Below are positions 18,302 to 27,725 of a stretch of 64,000 bases of DNA, piece after piece. The stretch is taken from assembly GCA_947494715.1 (NCBI GenBank), contig CANLWG010000004.1, positions 124,001 through 188,000 on the forward strand, given 5' to 3'. The notes below the pieces were generated by a model. The model made no database searches. It saw only the letters and a program-made list of their open reading frames with translations, and had not been told where the DNA came from. How positions within the stretch are numbered: the first letter of the stretch is position 1; the number at the start of each line of letters is the position of its first letter. The translations under genes were made by a program, and so were the position numbers. This DNA comes from an uncultured Flavobacteriaceae bacterium (GTDB taxonomy: Bacteria; Bacteroidota; Bacteroidia; Flavobacteriales; Flavobacteriaceae).

Positions 18302-20833
18302 CTATCCTTTTACCTGGGTTTCTGTATCAATCTTTTCCTTTCCTAACGAAAGCATGTTCGAGAATAATTTATAGGCTCCGGAAACTCCGGCCGGTAACTC
18401 TCTAAAAAAGCTTAGACCGGTATAGATATAATGGCCCTTTCCATATGGAGCTACAATAAGGCTACCGTTAGTTTTTGGTTCGCCTTGATCGTTCATAGAT
18501 AGGATCGGGGTAAACTCTCTAGACCATTCATTGGGGAAGTAAAGGCCACGTTCCTGTACCCATCCTTCAAAATCCTTATTTGTAATAGCATTGGGAAAAT
18601 TCACCAAAGGGTGATTTTTGGCCAAAATCTCTACATTCGAATTTTCATCGGTAACCCTATCCCGGGATAATTTGATGGGGTAGGGGGCAATATTGGGAAA
18701 TTGTGAGTCCCACCTTCCCGAAGTATTATATTGAACAATAAGGTTCCCACCATTTTTGGCGTATTCCAACAGATAACGTTGCTTAAATTTTAATTCGTCC
18801 ACAACATTATAAGCCCTGATACCTACCACCAAGGCATCGAATTTTTTTAAATTCTCAGGGGTAATATCTTTTGGGTCTACAAGATGAACGGTATACCCGA
18901 TTTGTTTCAGACTTTCCGGCACTTTGTCTCCCGCACCCATGATATAGCCAATATCTTCCCCGATTTTTTGAAGGTTTAACCGCACTACTTTGGCTTCCGA
19001 CGGCAGTAACACGGATTGGGTAGGAATGTGGTCATAGGAAATGGTAACCAATTCTTTAGAGATTTCATTCCCATTGACCTTAATCAAAGGCGCGATGTAA
19101 CTTTCATCCTCATAAGGTGGTGGAGTCAATGAAAAGACCAATGTTTGTTCGTCTCCTTTCTTTGCTATTTTGAAGGACTTGGTCTCTTGCTTCACCGTCC
19201 AACCTTTGGAAAAACAAAGCTGGACCTTCCCTTCAAGACTGTCGGCATGTGCCTTTATGGTGATTGGAATTTTCTTTGGTTCGGCATTGGCAAAAATCAA
19301 AACCTTATCATCGAAACGTGCAGTAGCTTCAGGCAAAATCTCAAAGGGACGATAAAGTTCACCTTTATCCCGTTCCGAATAGCGATGCACCACAGGTTTT
19401 TGGAAGGATATTAAATTTCCCTTGAAGTCGAGTACAAAACTAACTTCAAAAGGTTTGGGAGTCTCCGGCTTTCCGATCCATTTTTCGTTTTCTACGAAAT
19501 ACATGCCCAAACTACCTTTTTTATTCAACCAATAAGGACTGGTATAGGCGGTATTTTCGGGCACTTCCAAATTAATGTCCAAATTGACCTTTTGATTTTC
19601 TGTTAGGGTGATATTTTTTTCATCAGCTACCTTTTCTGATAAGGAAACCGACTTTAAAACAACATCTGCATTACTTCGATTAACAGCTTCGATATTTACT
19701 TTTACCGACTTCCCGGGATTTGTAAAAGGTTCGTTAGCGGAAGCTTCAAGATAAAGTCCGGTAATGGCCAAAATAAGCTTCTTGATTTCCTCGGACTTAA
19801 TTTCTCTCCAATAGGTATCTTCAAGACCTTGAATCAATGTATAGGCATCCAAAACTTCATGGATATGTTCAGATGGATTCTTGAAATTAAAGTTTTCCTC
19901 CACTTGGGTCAGGATATCGCCAATGGCTTCTCCACCCTCCAAACGTGACCAACTCGTATCTACTCCTTCAAAAATATTGGATTTATCCGTAGGCAGGTTC
20001 CCTTTTATAAGCTCAAGATATTCGTTTTCAGATCCGCGAACGGACAGCGTTCCAAATCCCTGAGATCGATGCTGGCTTCGGGCTTTGGCGGCTATTTCGT
20101 TGTTGGAAGTGCCAAGTAAGGAATAATATGTGCCAATGTCCGCGGTCAGCATCTTGGACTTATCCGCCTTTTCAAAATTCTCCCTGCTTCCATAGAACCA
20201 CCAAAATGTATTGAAGAACAATCTTTTGGGCTGCCATGTATCCGTATGGGCAAGCTGCTCAGGATATACTTTGGGGTCTCCCGCCAAATCAAAAGCCTCC
20301 ACACTTAACAAGGCAGATGAGGTATGATGGCCGTGCGTACTTCCCGGAGTTCTATGGTCAAAACGATTGATAATGACATCCGGTCTAAAATTGCGAATGG
20401 TCCATACCACATCGGCCAAGACCTTATCCTTATTCCACATTTTTAGTGTTTCCTCAGGATGCTTGGAATACCCAAAATCATTGGCCCGTGTAAAAAATTG
20501 CTCTCCTCCATCAATACTACGCGCAGCAAGGAGCTCCTGTGTACGGAGCACCCCTAAAAGTTCCCTAAGCTCAGGACCTATCATATTTTGCCCGCCATCA
20601 CCTCGTGTAAGCGATAAATAGGCCGTCCTGGCCTTTGATTCATTGGAGAGGTAGGAAATAAGCCTTGTATTTTCGTCGTCGGGATGCGCCGCAATATATA
20701 AGGCGGATCCCAAAAAATTTAATTTTTGAAGGGACTGGAAAATTTCGGAGGATGGAGTTTTTTTAGCAGTTTGGACGTGGCCTTTGAAGGGACTTAGCAG
20801 AAGAACAGCAAAGAATACCAAAATATGGCGCAT
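18302..20833 (-). CDS. Secreted PIG-L (LmbE-like) family deacetylase with long C-terminal region
   Basis: 843 aa; signal peptide, AAHPDDENTRLISYLS, RFDHRTPGSTHGHHTSSAL, C-terminal region GNLIVQYNTSGRWDS...YIYTGLSFFRELPAG. Confidence 0.88.
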   Translation of the reverse strand: MRHILVFFAVLLLSPFKGHVQTAKKTPSSEIFQSLQKLNFLGSALYIAAHPDDENTRLISYLSNESKARTAYLSLTRGDGGQNMIGPELRELLGVLRTQELLAARSIDGGEQFFTRANDFGYSKHPEETLKMWNKDKVLADVVWTIRNFRPDVIINRFDHRTPGSTHGHHTSSALLSVEAFDLAGDPKVYPEQLAHTDTWQPKRLFFNTFWWFYGSRENFEKADKSKMLTADIGTYYSLLGTSNNEIAAKARSQHRSQGFGTLSVRGSENEYLELIKGNLPTDKSNIFEGVDTSWSRLEGGEAIGDILTQVEENFNFKNPSEHIHEVLDAYTLIQGLEDTYWREIKSEEIKKLILAITGLYLEASANEPFTNPGKSVKVNIEAVNRSNADVVLKSVSLSEKVADEKNITLTENQKVNLDINLEVPENTAYTSPYWLNKKGSLGMYFVENEKWIGKPETPKPFEVSFVLDFKGNLISFQKPVVHRYSERDKGELYRPFEILPEATARFDDKVLIFANAEPKKIPITIKAHADSLEGKVQLCFSKGWTVKQETKSFKIAKKGDEQTLVFSLTPPPYEDESYIAPLIKVNGNEISKELVTISYDHIPTQSVLLPSEAKVVRLNLQKIGEDIGYIMGAGDKVPESLKQIGYTVHLVDPKDITPENLKKFDALVVGIRAYNVVDELKFKQRYLLEYAKNGGNLIVQYNTSGRWDSQFPNIAPYPIKLSRDRVTDENSNVEILAKNHPLVNFPNAITNKDFEGWVQERGLYFPNEWSREFTPILSMNDQGEPKTNGSLIVAPYGKGHYIYTGLSFFRELPAGVSGAYKLFSNMLSLGKEKIDTETQVKG

Positions 20834-20922
20834 ATCGAAGGGTTTTGTCGGCGACCAAATATAGAAAGATTAAAATGGGATGGAATTACATTTAGAACTT
20901 CTTTAACAATCTAACAAATTCC

Positions 20923-21468
20923 CTATTCCTCCTTAATTTCCTTGGTGGCATCGATAAGTGCCACAGCTTTTTGAAGAAGAAGATTGTTCGGGTAAGTCAA
21001 TAGCTCGCCATTTTTCTTTCTCAAGTACATATGATAGGCTTTAATATCCTCTATAAGATATATCTCGTAATTTGCCTCGTTATCCGCAATATCCTTGTCC
21101 ATTATTTTTATTCGATCGCCAATTTTGTAAGGGAAGGAAAAAAATAAAATGACCCCTGCAGTAATATTGCTTATGATGGACCATTGTGCAAAAAGTGCCA
21201 CCCCTATTACGGCGAAAACAGAAGAAAATATAAGCCCTAAATCCTTTATGTTTACTCCCCATATCAAAGTTAACGCTACGATACCAATAATAGCAATAGC
21301 GATGGATACATACTTGATTATAAGTAGAGTACGGGCTCGATTGAGATCGCTTATTTTGCCAACCTTCCGTATGGTCTTTTCAAAGATAAATTTTAGAATC
21401 AATAGGACGACCAAGGTAACTACGGTTCCTATTAATTCCGTCTTGTAGTCAAAAAAAATATTTTCCAT
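20923..21468 (-). CDS. Small mechanosensitive ion channel (MscS) family protein
   Basis: 181 aa; TM helices followed by AQWSIISNITAGVILFFSFPYKIGDRIKI. Confidence 0.88.
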   Translation of the reverse strand: MENIFFDYKTELIGTVVTLVVLLILKFIFEKTIRKVGKISDLNRARTLLIIKYVSIAIAIIGIVALTLIWGVNIKDLGLIFSSVFAVIGVALFAQWSIISNITAGVILFFSFPYKIGDRIKIMDKDIADNEANYEIYLIEDIKAYHMYLRKKNGELLTYPNNLLLQKAVALIDATKEIKEE

Positions 21469-21473
21469 GAAGA

Positions 21474-22427
21474 TTACAATCCTAGACTATCTCGCAAAGA
21501 TACGTGCTCATTTCCATTTTTTTGCCAGTAAGGCGATTTTATGGACTTGATTTTCTTGGCCCTTGAGGTCATGGTTTTTGCTTTTTCGCCATAACCACTG
21601 ATAAAGGTTTCCGTCCAACCTTCAATAGCATACGGAAAGCTTGTCGAAAAGTTGATTTTAAGTGTTCTTTGCAGTTCCGGATAAGCAATGGTGTACGTAC
21701 TTTCTTGGCCATTATCGGTTAAACTGGCGTTGGCATCATAGGATTTCAATTCTTTATGGGACAGTCTAACATACTCCATAGAAGGTATAATCTTAAAATC
21801 CCCCACAGGCAAACCTTTTGGATCGATTCGGATTTTGTTCCATAATTCATTTTCCAAAGTGACTTTGTCCAAAGTAACATTTTGATCGGCCTCCGATTCA
21901 AAATAGGAGTGGGACATAACCTCAAATTGATCTCTATTGTTCAATTGGGCATAGACTTGCCCACACCATTCCTGTGCGGAAAATGTAACCTTCAGTGAAT
22001 GCTCGTTATCATGAACGGGATAAAAACTGCTGCTCATTATGGAATATGGGTATACGCCGGTAAGGTATTTTTTTGTGCTATTTAGTTTTAACACGGGGAT
22101 ATTATCCGATTTATGGGCATCGGCCTTTACCTGTTTATCGGCCGAAAAAGGTTCGGTGACGAAAACCAGAACGGCATGCCCGTACCGCATTTGCCCATAT
22201 CGAGGCTGCTCCAAAGCATAGGAGGTAATCTCTGCTTGGCCGGAATACCAATAGGTCTTAAATTCCTGGGAAAGCTCCTTTTTTGGGTTTTCGGTAGTCG
22301 TTTTTTTGCTTTCATTCAAGGCAATATCCTTGTTTTCTTCAGTACCTCTTTCCTTACATGACCCCATAGTGGTCATTATAATTGCAAATAACACTATGGC
22401 CAATTTAAACTTGATCCATTTTTTCAT
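21474..22427 (-). CDS. Conserved lipoprotein of unknown function
   Basis: 317 aa; TMGSCKERG lipobox; FKTYWYSGQAEITSYALEQPRYGQMRYGHAVLVFVTEPFS; adjacent to Maf. Confidence 0.7.
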   Translation of the reverse strand: MKKWIKFKLAIVLFAIIMTTMGSCKERGTEENKDIALNESKKTTTENPKKELSQEFKTYWYSGQAEITSYALEQPRYGQMRYGHAVLVFVTEPFSADKQVKADAHKSDNIPVLKLNSTKKYLTGVYPYSIMSSSFYPVHDNEHSLKVTFSAQEWCGQVYAQLNNRDQFEVMSHSYFESEADQNVTLDKVTLENELWNKIRIDPKGLPVGDFKIIPSMEYVRLSHKELKSYDANASLTDNGQESTYTIAYPELQRTLKINFSTSFPYAIEGWTETFISGYGEKAKTMTSRAKKIKSIKSPYWQKNGNEHVSLRDSLGL

Positions 22428-22460
22428 TACGCCAGTTTTTTCAAAATTACCGAAAAAGCA

Positions 22461-23048
22461 TCAACCCACCATATCAGTTAACGTTTTGTAGACCAAATGA
22501 GTGGGAAGGCCTACCACATTCGTATAAGATCCTTTAATTTTTTCAATACCTATTAGACCTATCCAATCCTGTATTCCATAGCCTCCCGCTTTATCAAAAG
22601 GTTCATAGGTGTTCACATAAAATTGAATTTCCTCATTGGTAAGTTTTTTGAATTTGACCTGGGTAGTCTCCGCTACTGTCCTTTGTTCTGCAGCGGTTGT
22701 AAAACACACCGAGGTAAAAACCTCGTGCCAATCATCGGAAAGTGTTTTGAGCATGGCAATAGCATCAGTGGTATCCGCTGGTTTGGCCAAGGATTTTTCG
22801 TTGTGCCAGACTATGGTATCCGAGGTTATTAAAATTTCATTTGGTTTTAGTTCACCATTGAAGGCGGTTGCTTTTAATTGGGCCAAATAGTTGGGAATTT
22901 CAAGACCTTTCAGTTTTTCAGTATACTTTTCTTCGACCGGCCTTAACCGGATTTCGAAATCTAAACCCAGTTCTTTAAAAAATTGCTGTCGCCGTGGCGA
23001 GCCCGAAGCCAAGATTAACAAGTAATCCTTTAATTTTTCCTGCAACAT
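22461..23048 (-). CDS. Maf family nucleotide pyrophosphatase
   Basis: 195 aa; LILASGSPRRQQFFKELGLDFEI, ITSDTIVWHN, EPFDKAGGYGIQDWIG. Confidence 0.95.
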   Translation of the reverse strand: MLQEKLKDYLLILASGSPRRQQFFKELGLDFEIRLRPVEEKYTEKLKGLEIPNYLAQLKATAFNGELKPNEILITSDTIVWHNEKSLAKPADTTDAIAMLKTLSDDWHEVFTSVCFTTAAEQRTVAETTQVKFKKLTNEEIQFYVNTYEPFDKAGGYGIQDWIGLIGIEKIKGSYTNVVGLPTHLVYKTLTDMVG

Positions 23049-23054
23049 GGGGTC

Positions 23055-23582
23055 TTAGACCTTTTGGGTTTCAATAGTACTATACCAGTGTCCCTTTACT
23101 TTTAACACCTGTTCTATTACGTCCCGCACACAACCATCACCACCATTTTTGTGTGAAACATATTTACAAATGGCCTTCACTTCTTGTACGGCATTTTGTG
23201 GGCATGTGGGAAGGGCTACCTTTTGTAAAGGAGGAATATCCGGTAGATCATCTCCCATGTAAAGTACATTATTCAGGTTTATACCTTGAACTGCCAAATA
23301 TTCTTCCAAGGGGCCTGTTTTGTAATGTGCCCCCATATAAATATGGCTAACTCCCAGTCCTTTTAATCGCTCCCGAACCCCTTCATTGCTGCCCGCTGTT
23401 ATAATACATACATTGTAACCTTTGTTGATGGCCGTCTTAAGGGCATATCCGTCCCTAACGTTCATTTGTCTTAGCATTTCACCAGAAGTGGTGACCAAAA
23501 GTGTACCGTCCGTAAACACCCCGTCCACATCAAAGACAAAAGTGGTAATGTCCTTTAAAATTTCCTTATAGTTTTTTTCCAT
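23055..23582 (-). CDS. KdsC-like HAD phosphatase (3-deoxy-D-manno-octulosonate 8-phosphate phosphatase)
   Basis: 175 aa; FVFDVDGVFTDGTLLV, RDGYALKTAINKGYNVCIITAG, YMGDDLPDIPPLQ. Confidence 0.9.
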   Translation of the reverse strand: MEKNYKEILKDITTFVFDVDGVFTDGTLLVTTSGEMLRQMNVRDGYALKTAINKGYNVCIITAGSNEGVRERLKGLGVSHIYMGAHYKTGPLEEYLAVQGINLNNVLYMGDDLPDIPPLQKVALPTCPQNAVQEVKAICKYVSHKNGGDGCVRDVIEQVLKVKGHWYSTIETQKV

Positions 23583-24336
23583 AGGTCTGTTGTATAGACC
23601 GACTCAATAATCGGTAAATCTCTTTGTGGTTTTCTTCTGTTAATAAATCAATATGCTTTTGCATGGTTCCTATATCCTTTCTACGGGCCGGTCCAGTCTG
23701 TGCTTCATAAGGCGAAAGTGTTTCAATTTTTTTTACGGTCTCAAAAATCAACGGCTTCAAGATATCAAAAGAAAGGTCGTTCTTTACACAAATTTCATCT
23801 GCAATATGGAACATATGATTGGAAAAATTGTTTACGAAAACAGCACCTAAATGGAGCTTTTCGCGCTGCTCCGAATCGACAAAATAAACCCTATTTGAAA
23901 TTAGGGAAGCTAATGTATATAGCAGTTGCCCATCTTCTTCAGCCTTGGCTTCCAAACAAATAGGGACTTCCACAAAATCTACCTGTTGCCCTTTGGTAAA
24001 AGTCTGCAAGGGGTAAAAAACACCAGTTCTAAAGTTTGCCGATAATACGTTTAAAGGAACACTGCCTGAAGTATGAACAACCAGCCCCTTCTTGTTCTTG
24101 AGAAACTTTGATACTGTGGAAATGGAGTCATCGCTTACTGCGATAATATAAATATCTGAGTCTACAATTGATTCAAAGTTTGGAGCGATATTGGTTTTGT
24201 CCCTAAAATAGGCAAGTGCATCCAGATTACGTCCTATTACTTGGTTTACGACAATCTCTTTGTGTGTCAAAAAAGCATCCCGCAGATGTTTGGCCACATT
24301 CCCGGTACCTAAAATGGAGATTGAAATCATACGCAA
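23566..24336 (-). CDS. Rossmann-like / DUF2520 domain protein
   Basis: 256 aa; ISILGTGNVAKHL, VHTSGSVPL, VFYPLQTFTKG, KLHLGAVFVNNFSNHMF. Confidence 0.88.
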   Translation of the reverse strand: MRMISISILGTGNVAKHLRDAFLTHKEIVVNQVIGRNLDALAYFRDKTNIAPNFESIVDSDIYIIAVSDDSISTVSKFLKNKKGLVVHTSGSVPLNVLSANFRTGVFYPLQTFTKGQQVDFVEVPICLEAKAEEDGQLLYTLASLISNRVYFVDSEQREKLHLGAVFVNNFSNHMFHIADEICVKNDLSFDILKPLIFETVKKIETLSPYEAQTGPARRKDIGTMQKHIDLLTEENHKEIYRLLSRSIQQTYGKKL

Positions 24337-24471
24337 ATTTAGAGATATTATTGCACCTTTAATTCAATTATCTTTAACAGTTTTGTTTAAGCTTTTAATT
24401 TGGTGTGGCCTCCTTAAAATCATAAAAAGACCGTATTTTTGCTTTCTTAGAAATGTAAATCCTTCGGCCAA

Positions 24472-27400
24472 ATGACAAAATTGCTAAAAGAAATTTTCTT
24501 TTCCACCCGTCTGATGGCCGTTCTATTCCTTGTTTTTGCGACGGCTATGGCTTTCGGTACATTTATTGAAACCTGGTATAGTACCGAGACGGCAAGAATT
24601 TGGATCTACAATGCGTGGTGGTTTGAAGTCATCATGGTTTTCTTTGTTATCAATTTCATTGGCAACATATTTAAATATAAGCTGTTACAGTGGAAAAAGT
24701 GGCCGGTACTTACGCTTCACCTTTCATGGATACTGATTATAATTGGGGCATTTGTTACGCGCTACATCAGTTATGAGGGTATGATGCCTATTCGTGAGGG
24801 GAGTTCGGAAAACGTTTTTTATTCGGACAAAACCTATCTTAAGGTCTATGTAGACGGTAAAATTGATGGAGAACCCAAACGAAAAATCCTTGAGGACGAT
24901 TTGATCGTTACCGCAGAGGCCCTAAAATCCAATCTTCCCTGGAAGTTGGATTTTAATGGTCATCCCTTTACCATTTCTTACGTGGATTTCATTGATGGTG
25001 CCAAAGAAGGGTTGGTAGAAGATGAAAATGGCAAGGAATATTTAAAGATTGTTGAGGCAGGAGATGGGCAACGGCACGAGCACTATTTGGAGAGCGGTAA
25101 AGTGTCCAGTATCCATAGCGTACTGTTTGCTTTGAATAAAGAGACTGCCGGTGCCATAAATATTTTCACCACGGATAGCACTTACCAAATGCGTTCCCCA
25201 TTCGAAGGCAACTTTCTTCGGATGGCGGATCAATTACAGGGAACGGTTTTTAAGGATAGTTTACAGACCCTACAATTGCGCTCGCTTTATAACACTGCGG
25301 GAATGCAATTTGTAATTCCAGAACCCGTGGTCAAAGGTTCTTATGGGGTAGTAAAAGTTCCCGAATCCGAAATTACGGAGGCTACTTTGGATGCCTTGGT
25401 AGTTGAGGTATCATCAGGAGGGGAGACCTTTCAAAAAAAAATATTGGGCGGTAAGGGTACTCCAAGTTTTACAGATAAATTCAACGTGGGCGGACTCGAT
25501 TTCACACTCGGTTATGGCTCCAAGGTATATGAACTCCCTTTCAGCATACAATTGAACGACTTTATTGCCGAGAAATATCCGGGTACCGAAAAAGGATATG
25601 CCTCCTTTATGAGCAAGATTACCGTTATGGATGAACGGCCGTTCGATTATGATATTTTTATGAACCACGTATTGGACCATAAGGGATATCGATTTTTTCA
25701 ATCCAGTTTCCATCCGGATGAAAAAGGCACCGTACTATCCGTAAATCATGATCAATGGGGCACCTGGATTACCTATATAGGCTACTTTTTGCTGTATTTT
25801 GGTTTAATGGCGATTATGTTTTTTGGTAAGACCCGTTTTAAGGATTTGGCCAAATCCCTGGAAAAACTAAGGATAAAGAAAGCGGCAATGACCATTCTTG
25901 TAATCTTGGGATTTGCAATACCTACCCTGGGACAGGAACATTCTGATAACGATGGGCATAATCACAATATTGGACCTAGCCAAAAACAGATCGATTCCGT
26001 TCTAGAAGCTACCACCGTATCCCAGGAGCATGCTGAAAAATTTGGAAAATTGGTCATCCAGGACGAGGGAGGAAGAATGAAGCCTATTAATACGTTTTCC
26101 TCTGAATTGCTGCGGAAGTTAAGTCGAAAAGACACCTACAATGATATGGATTCCGATCAGGTGTTCCTATCCATGATGTTAAATCCGGTGGCCTGGTACA
26201 ATACGGAATTCATTGCCTTGGACAAAAAGTCTAAAAATGACAGTATTAGAAAGGTCATAGGGGTGCCCAAAGGCCAAGACTATGTAAGTGCCACTGATTT
26301 TTTTGATGAAAAGGGACGTTACAAACTGGAACCATTTCTTATGCAGGCCACAGCTACCAATATTCCCGATAAATTTGAACAGGATTTTAAGGATGCACAT
26401 ATTCGTGTGAGTTTGCTAAATCAGGCTTTAGGTGGACAGATTATCAAGATTTTTCCTTTATTGAATGATGAGAACAATAAGTGGATTTCTACAGTGGAAT
26501 ATCGAACAGGCCAATATCAGGTGGCCGATTCGCTCTATGCCAATTTTATCCAGAATGCCCTTCCGTATTATTTGGGAACCCTTCAAAAAGCAAAGCAAAC
26601 AGGGGATTATACAGAGGCGGATAAGCTCTTGGCTGCCTTCAAACAAAATCAATTGAATCACGGAAGTGAAGTTCTGCCTTCGCAGCAGATTATAAATACG
26701 GAAATAGTTTATAACGACTTAAATATTTTTGGGCGCTTATGGTGGCTGTATTTAATGGTAGGGCTGTTATTGTTCTTCGTACTGATTTTTAGGATTTTCA
26801 AGGAACGGGAAATTTGGAAGGTCGGCACCTATTTCTTAAAAGGAACTATCATCCTCTTGTTTCTTTGGCATACAGCAGGGTTGATATTGCGCTGGTACGT
26901 ATCCGGCCATGCCCCTTGGAGTAATGCCTATGAAAGTATTCTGTATGTAGCTTGGGCAACCGTTGCCATCGGATTGGCGTTCGGTAGAAAAAGTGATATG
27001 ACCATAGCTGCCTCTACTTTTGTAGGCGGAATGTTATTGATGATAGCCAATTGGAATTGGGTGGATCCCGCAATAGCCAATTTGGTGCCTGTATTGGATA
27101 GCTATTGGTTAATGATACATGTTGCGGTCATTGTCGCAAGCTATGGGCCTTTGATCGTAGGGGCAATATTGGGTCTGGTAAGCCTATTATTGATTATTTT
27201 GACCACGAAGAAAAATAAGGAAAGGATGGAAATCAATTTGAAGGAATTGACCATTATAAATGAATTGGCCTTGACCGTAGGATTGGTTATGCTCACCATT
27301 GGAAACTTCCTGGGAGGACAATGGGCCAATGAGAGTTGGGGCCGTTATTGGGGTTGGGATCCCAAGGAAACCTGGGCCCTTATATCCATTATGATTTATG

Positions 27401-27657
27401 CCTTTGTTATCCACACCCGCTTGGTACCTGGACTTCGCAACAGATGGTTGTTCAATTTTCTTAGCTTGGTTGCCATAGGAAGTATTATGATGACCTATTT
27501 TGGTGTGAATTATTATCTTGTAGGCCTCCATAGTTATGGCCAAAGTGGGGCCGCTGCCATAACTCCGGACTATGTTTGGCATATGGTCCTAGGGGCCTTA
27601 ATTTTAGGCGGCATCAGCTATTGGCGATATAGGGTGAATTACGGAACATCTCGCTGA
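24472..27657 (+). CDS. ccsBA: Fused cytochrome c biogenesis protein CcsBA (ResB-ResC)
   Basis: 1061 aa multi-TM; C-terminal WANESWGRYWGWDPKETWALISIMIYAFVIHTRL (WWD domain) preceded by a ResB-like region. Confidence 0.93.
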   Translation: MTKLLKEIFFSTRLMAVLFLVFATAMAFGTFIETWYSTETARIWIYNAWWFEVIMVFFVINFIGNIFKYKLLQWKKWPVLTLHLSWILIIIGAFVTRYISYEGMMPIREGSSENVFYSDKTYLKVYVDGKIDGEPKRKILEDDLIVTAEALKSNLPWKLDFNGHPFTISYVDFIDGAKEGLVEDENGKEYLKIVEAGDGQRHEHYLESGKVSSIHSVLFALNKETAGAINIFTTDSTYQMRSPFEGNFLRMADQLQGTVFKDSLQTLQLRSLYNTAGMQFVIPEPVVKGSYGVVKVPESEITEATLDALVVEVSSGGETFQKKILGGKGTPSFTDKFNVGGLDFTLGYGSKVYELPFSIQLNDFIAEKYPGTEKGYASFMSKITVMDERPFDYDIFMNHVLDHKGYRFFQSSFHPDEKGTVLSVNHDQWGTWITYIGYFLLYFGLMAIMFFGKTRFKDLAKSLEKLRIKKAAMTILVILGFAIPTLGQEHSDNDGHNHNIGPSQKQIDSVLEATTVSQEHAEKFGKLVIQDEGGRMKPINTFSSELLRKLSRKDTYNDMDSDQVFLSMMLNPVAWYNTEFIALDKKSKNDSIRKVIGVPKGQDYVSATDFFDEKGRYKLEPFLMQATATNIPDKFEQDFKDAHIRVSLLNQALGGQIIKIFPLLNDENNKWISTVEYRTGQYQVADSLYANFIQNALPYYLGTLQKAKQTGDYTEADKLLAAFKQNQLNHGSEVLPSQQIINTEIVYNDLNIFGRLWWLYLMVGLLLFFVLIFRIFKEREIWKVGTYFLKGTIILLFLWHTAGLILRWYVSGHAPWSNAYESILYVAWATVAIGLAFGRKSDMTIAASTFVGGMLLMIANWNWVDPAIANLVPVLDSYWLMIHVAVIVASYGPLIVGAILGLVSLLLIILTTKKNKERMEINLKELTIINELALTVGLVMLTIGNFLGGQWANESWGRYWGWDPKETWALISIMIYAFVIHTRLVPGLRNRWLFNFLSLVAIGSIMMTYFGVNYYLVGLHSYGQSGAAAITPDYVWHMVLGALILGGISYWRYRVNYGTSR

Positions 27658-27679
27658 GGCAAATTTTAAAATTTGTCTC
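27656..27679 (+). terminator. Near-palindromic hairpin overlapping the ccsBA stop codon
   Basis: GAGGCAAATTTTAAAATTTGTCTC followed by TTTCTC; self-complementary with one G.U pair. Confidence 0.55.
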
Positions 27680-27725
27680 TTTCTCAATTCTAATCTTCAT
27701 TGTTCTTTTTGTATTTTTAAGGAAG

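Noticed and set aside
27187-27582. 131-aa minus-strand ORF
   Set aside because: Antisense to the conserved WWD region of CcsBA.
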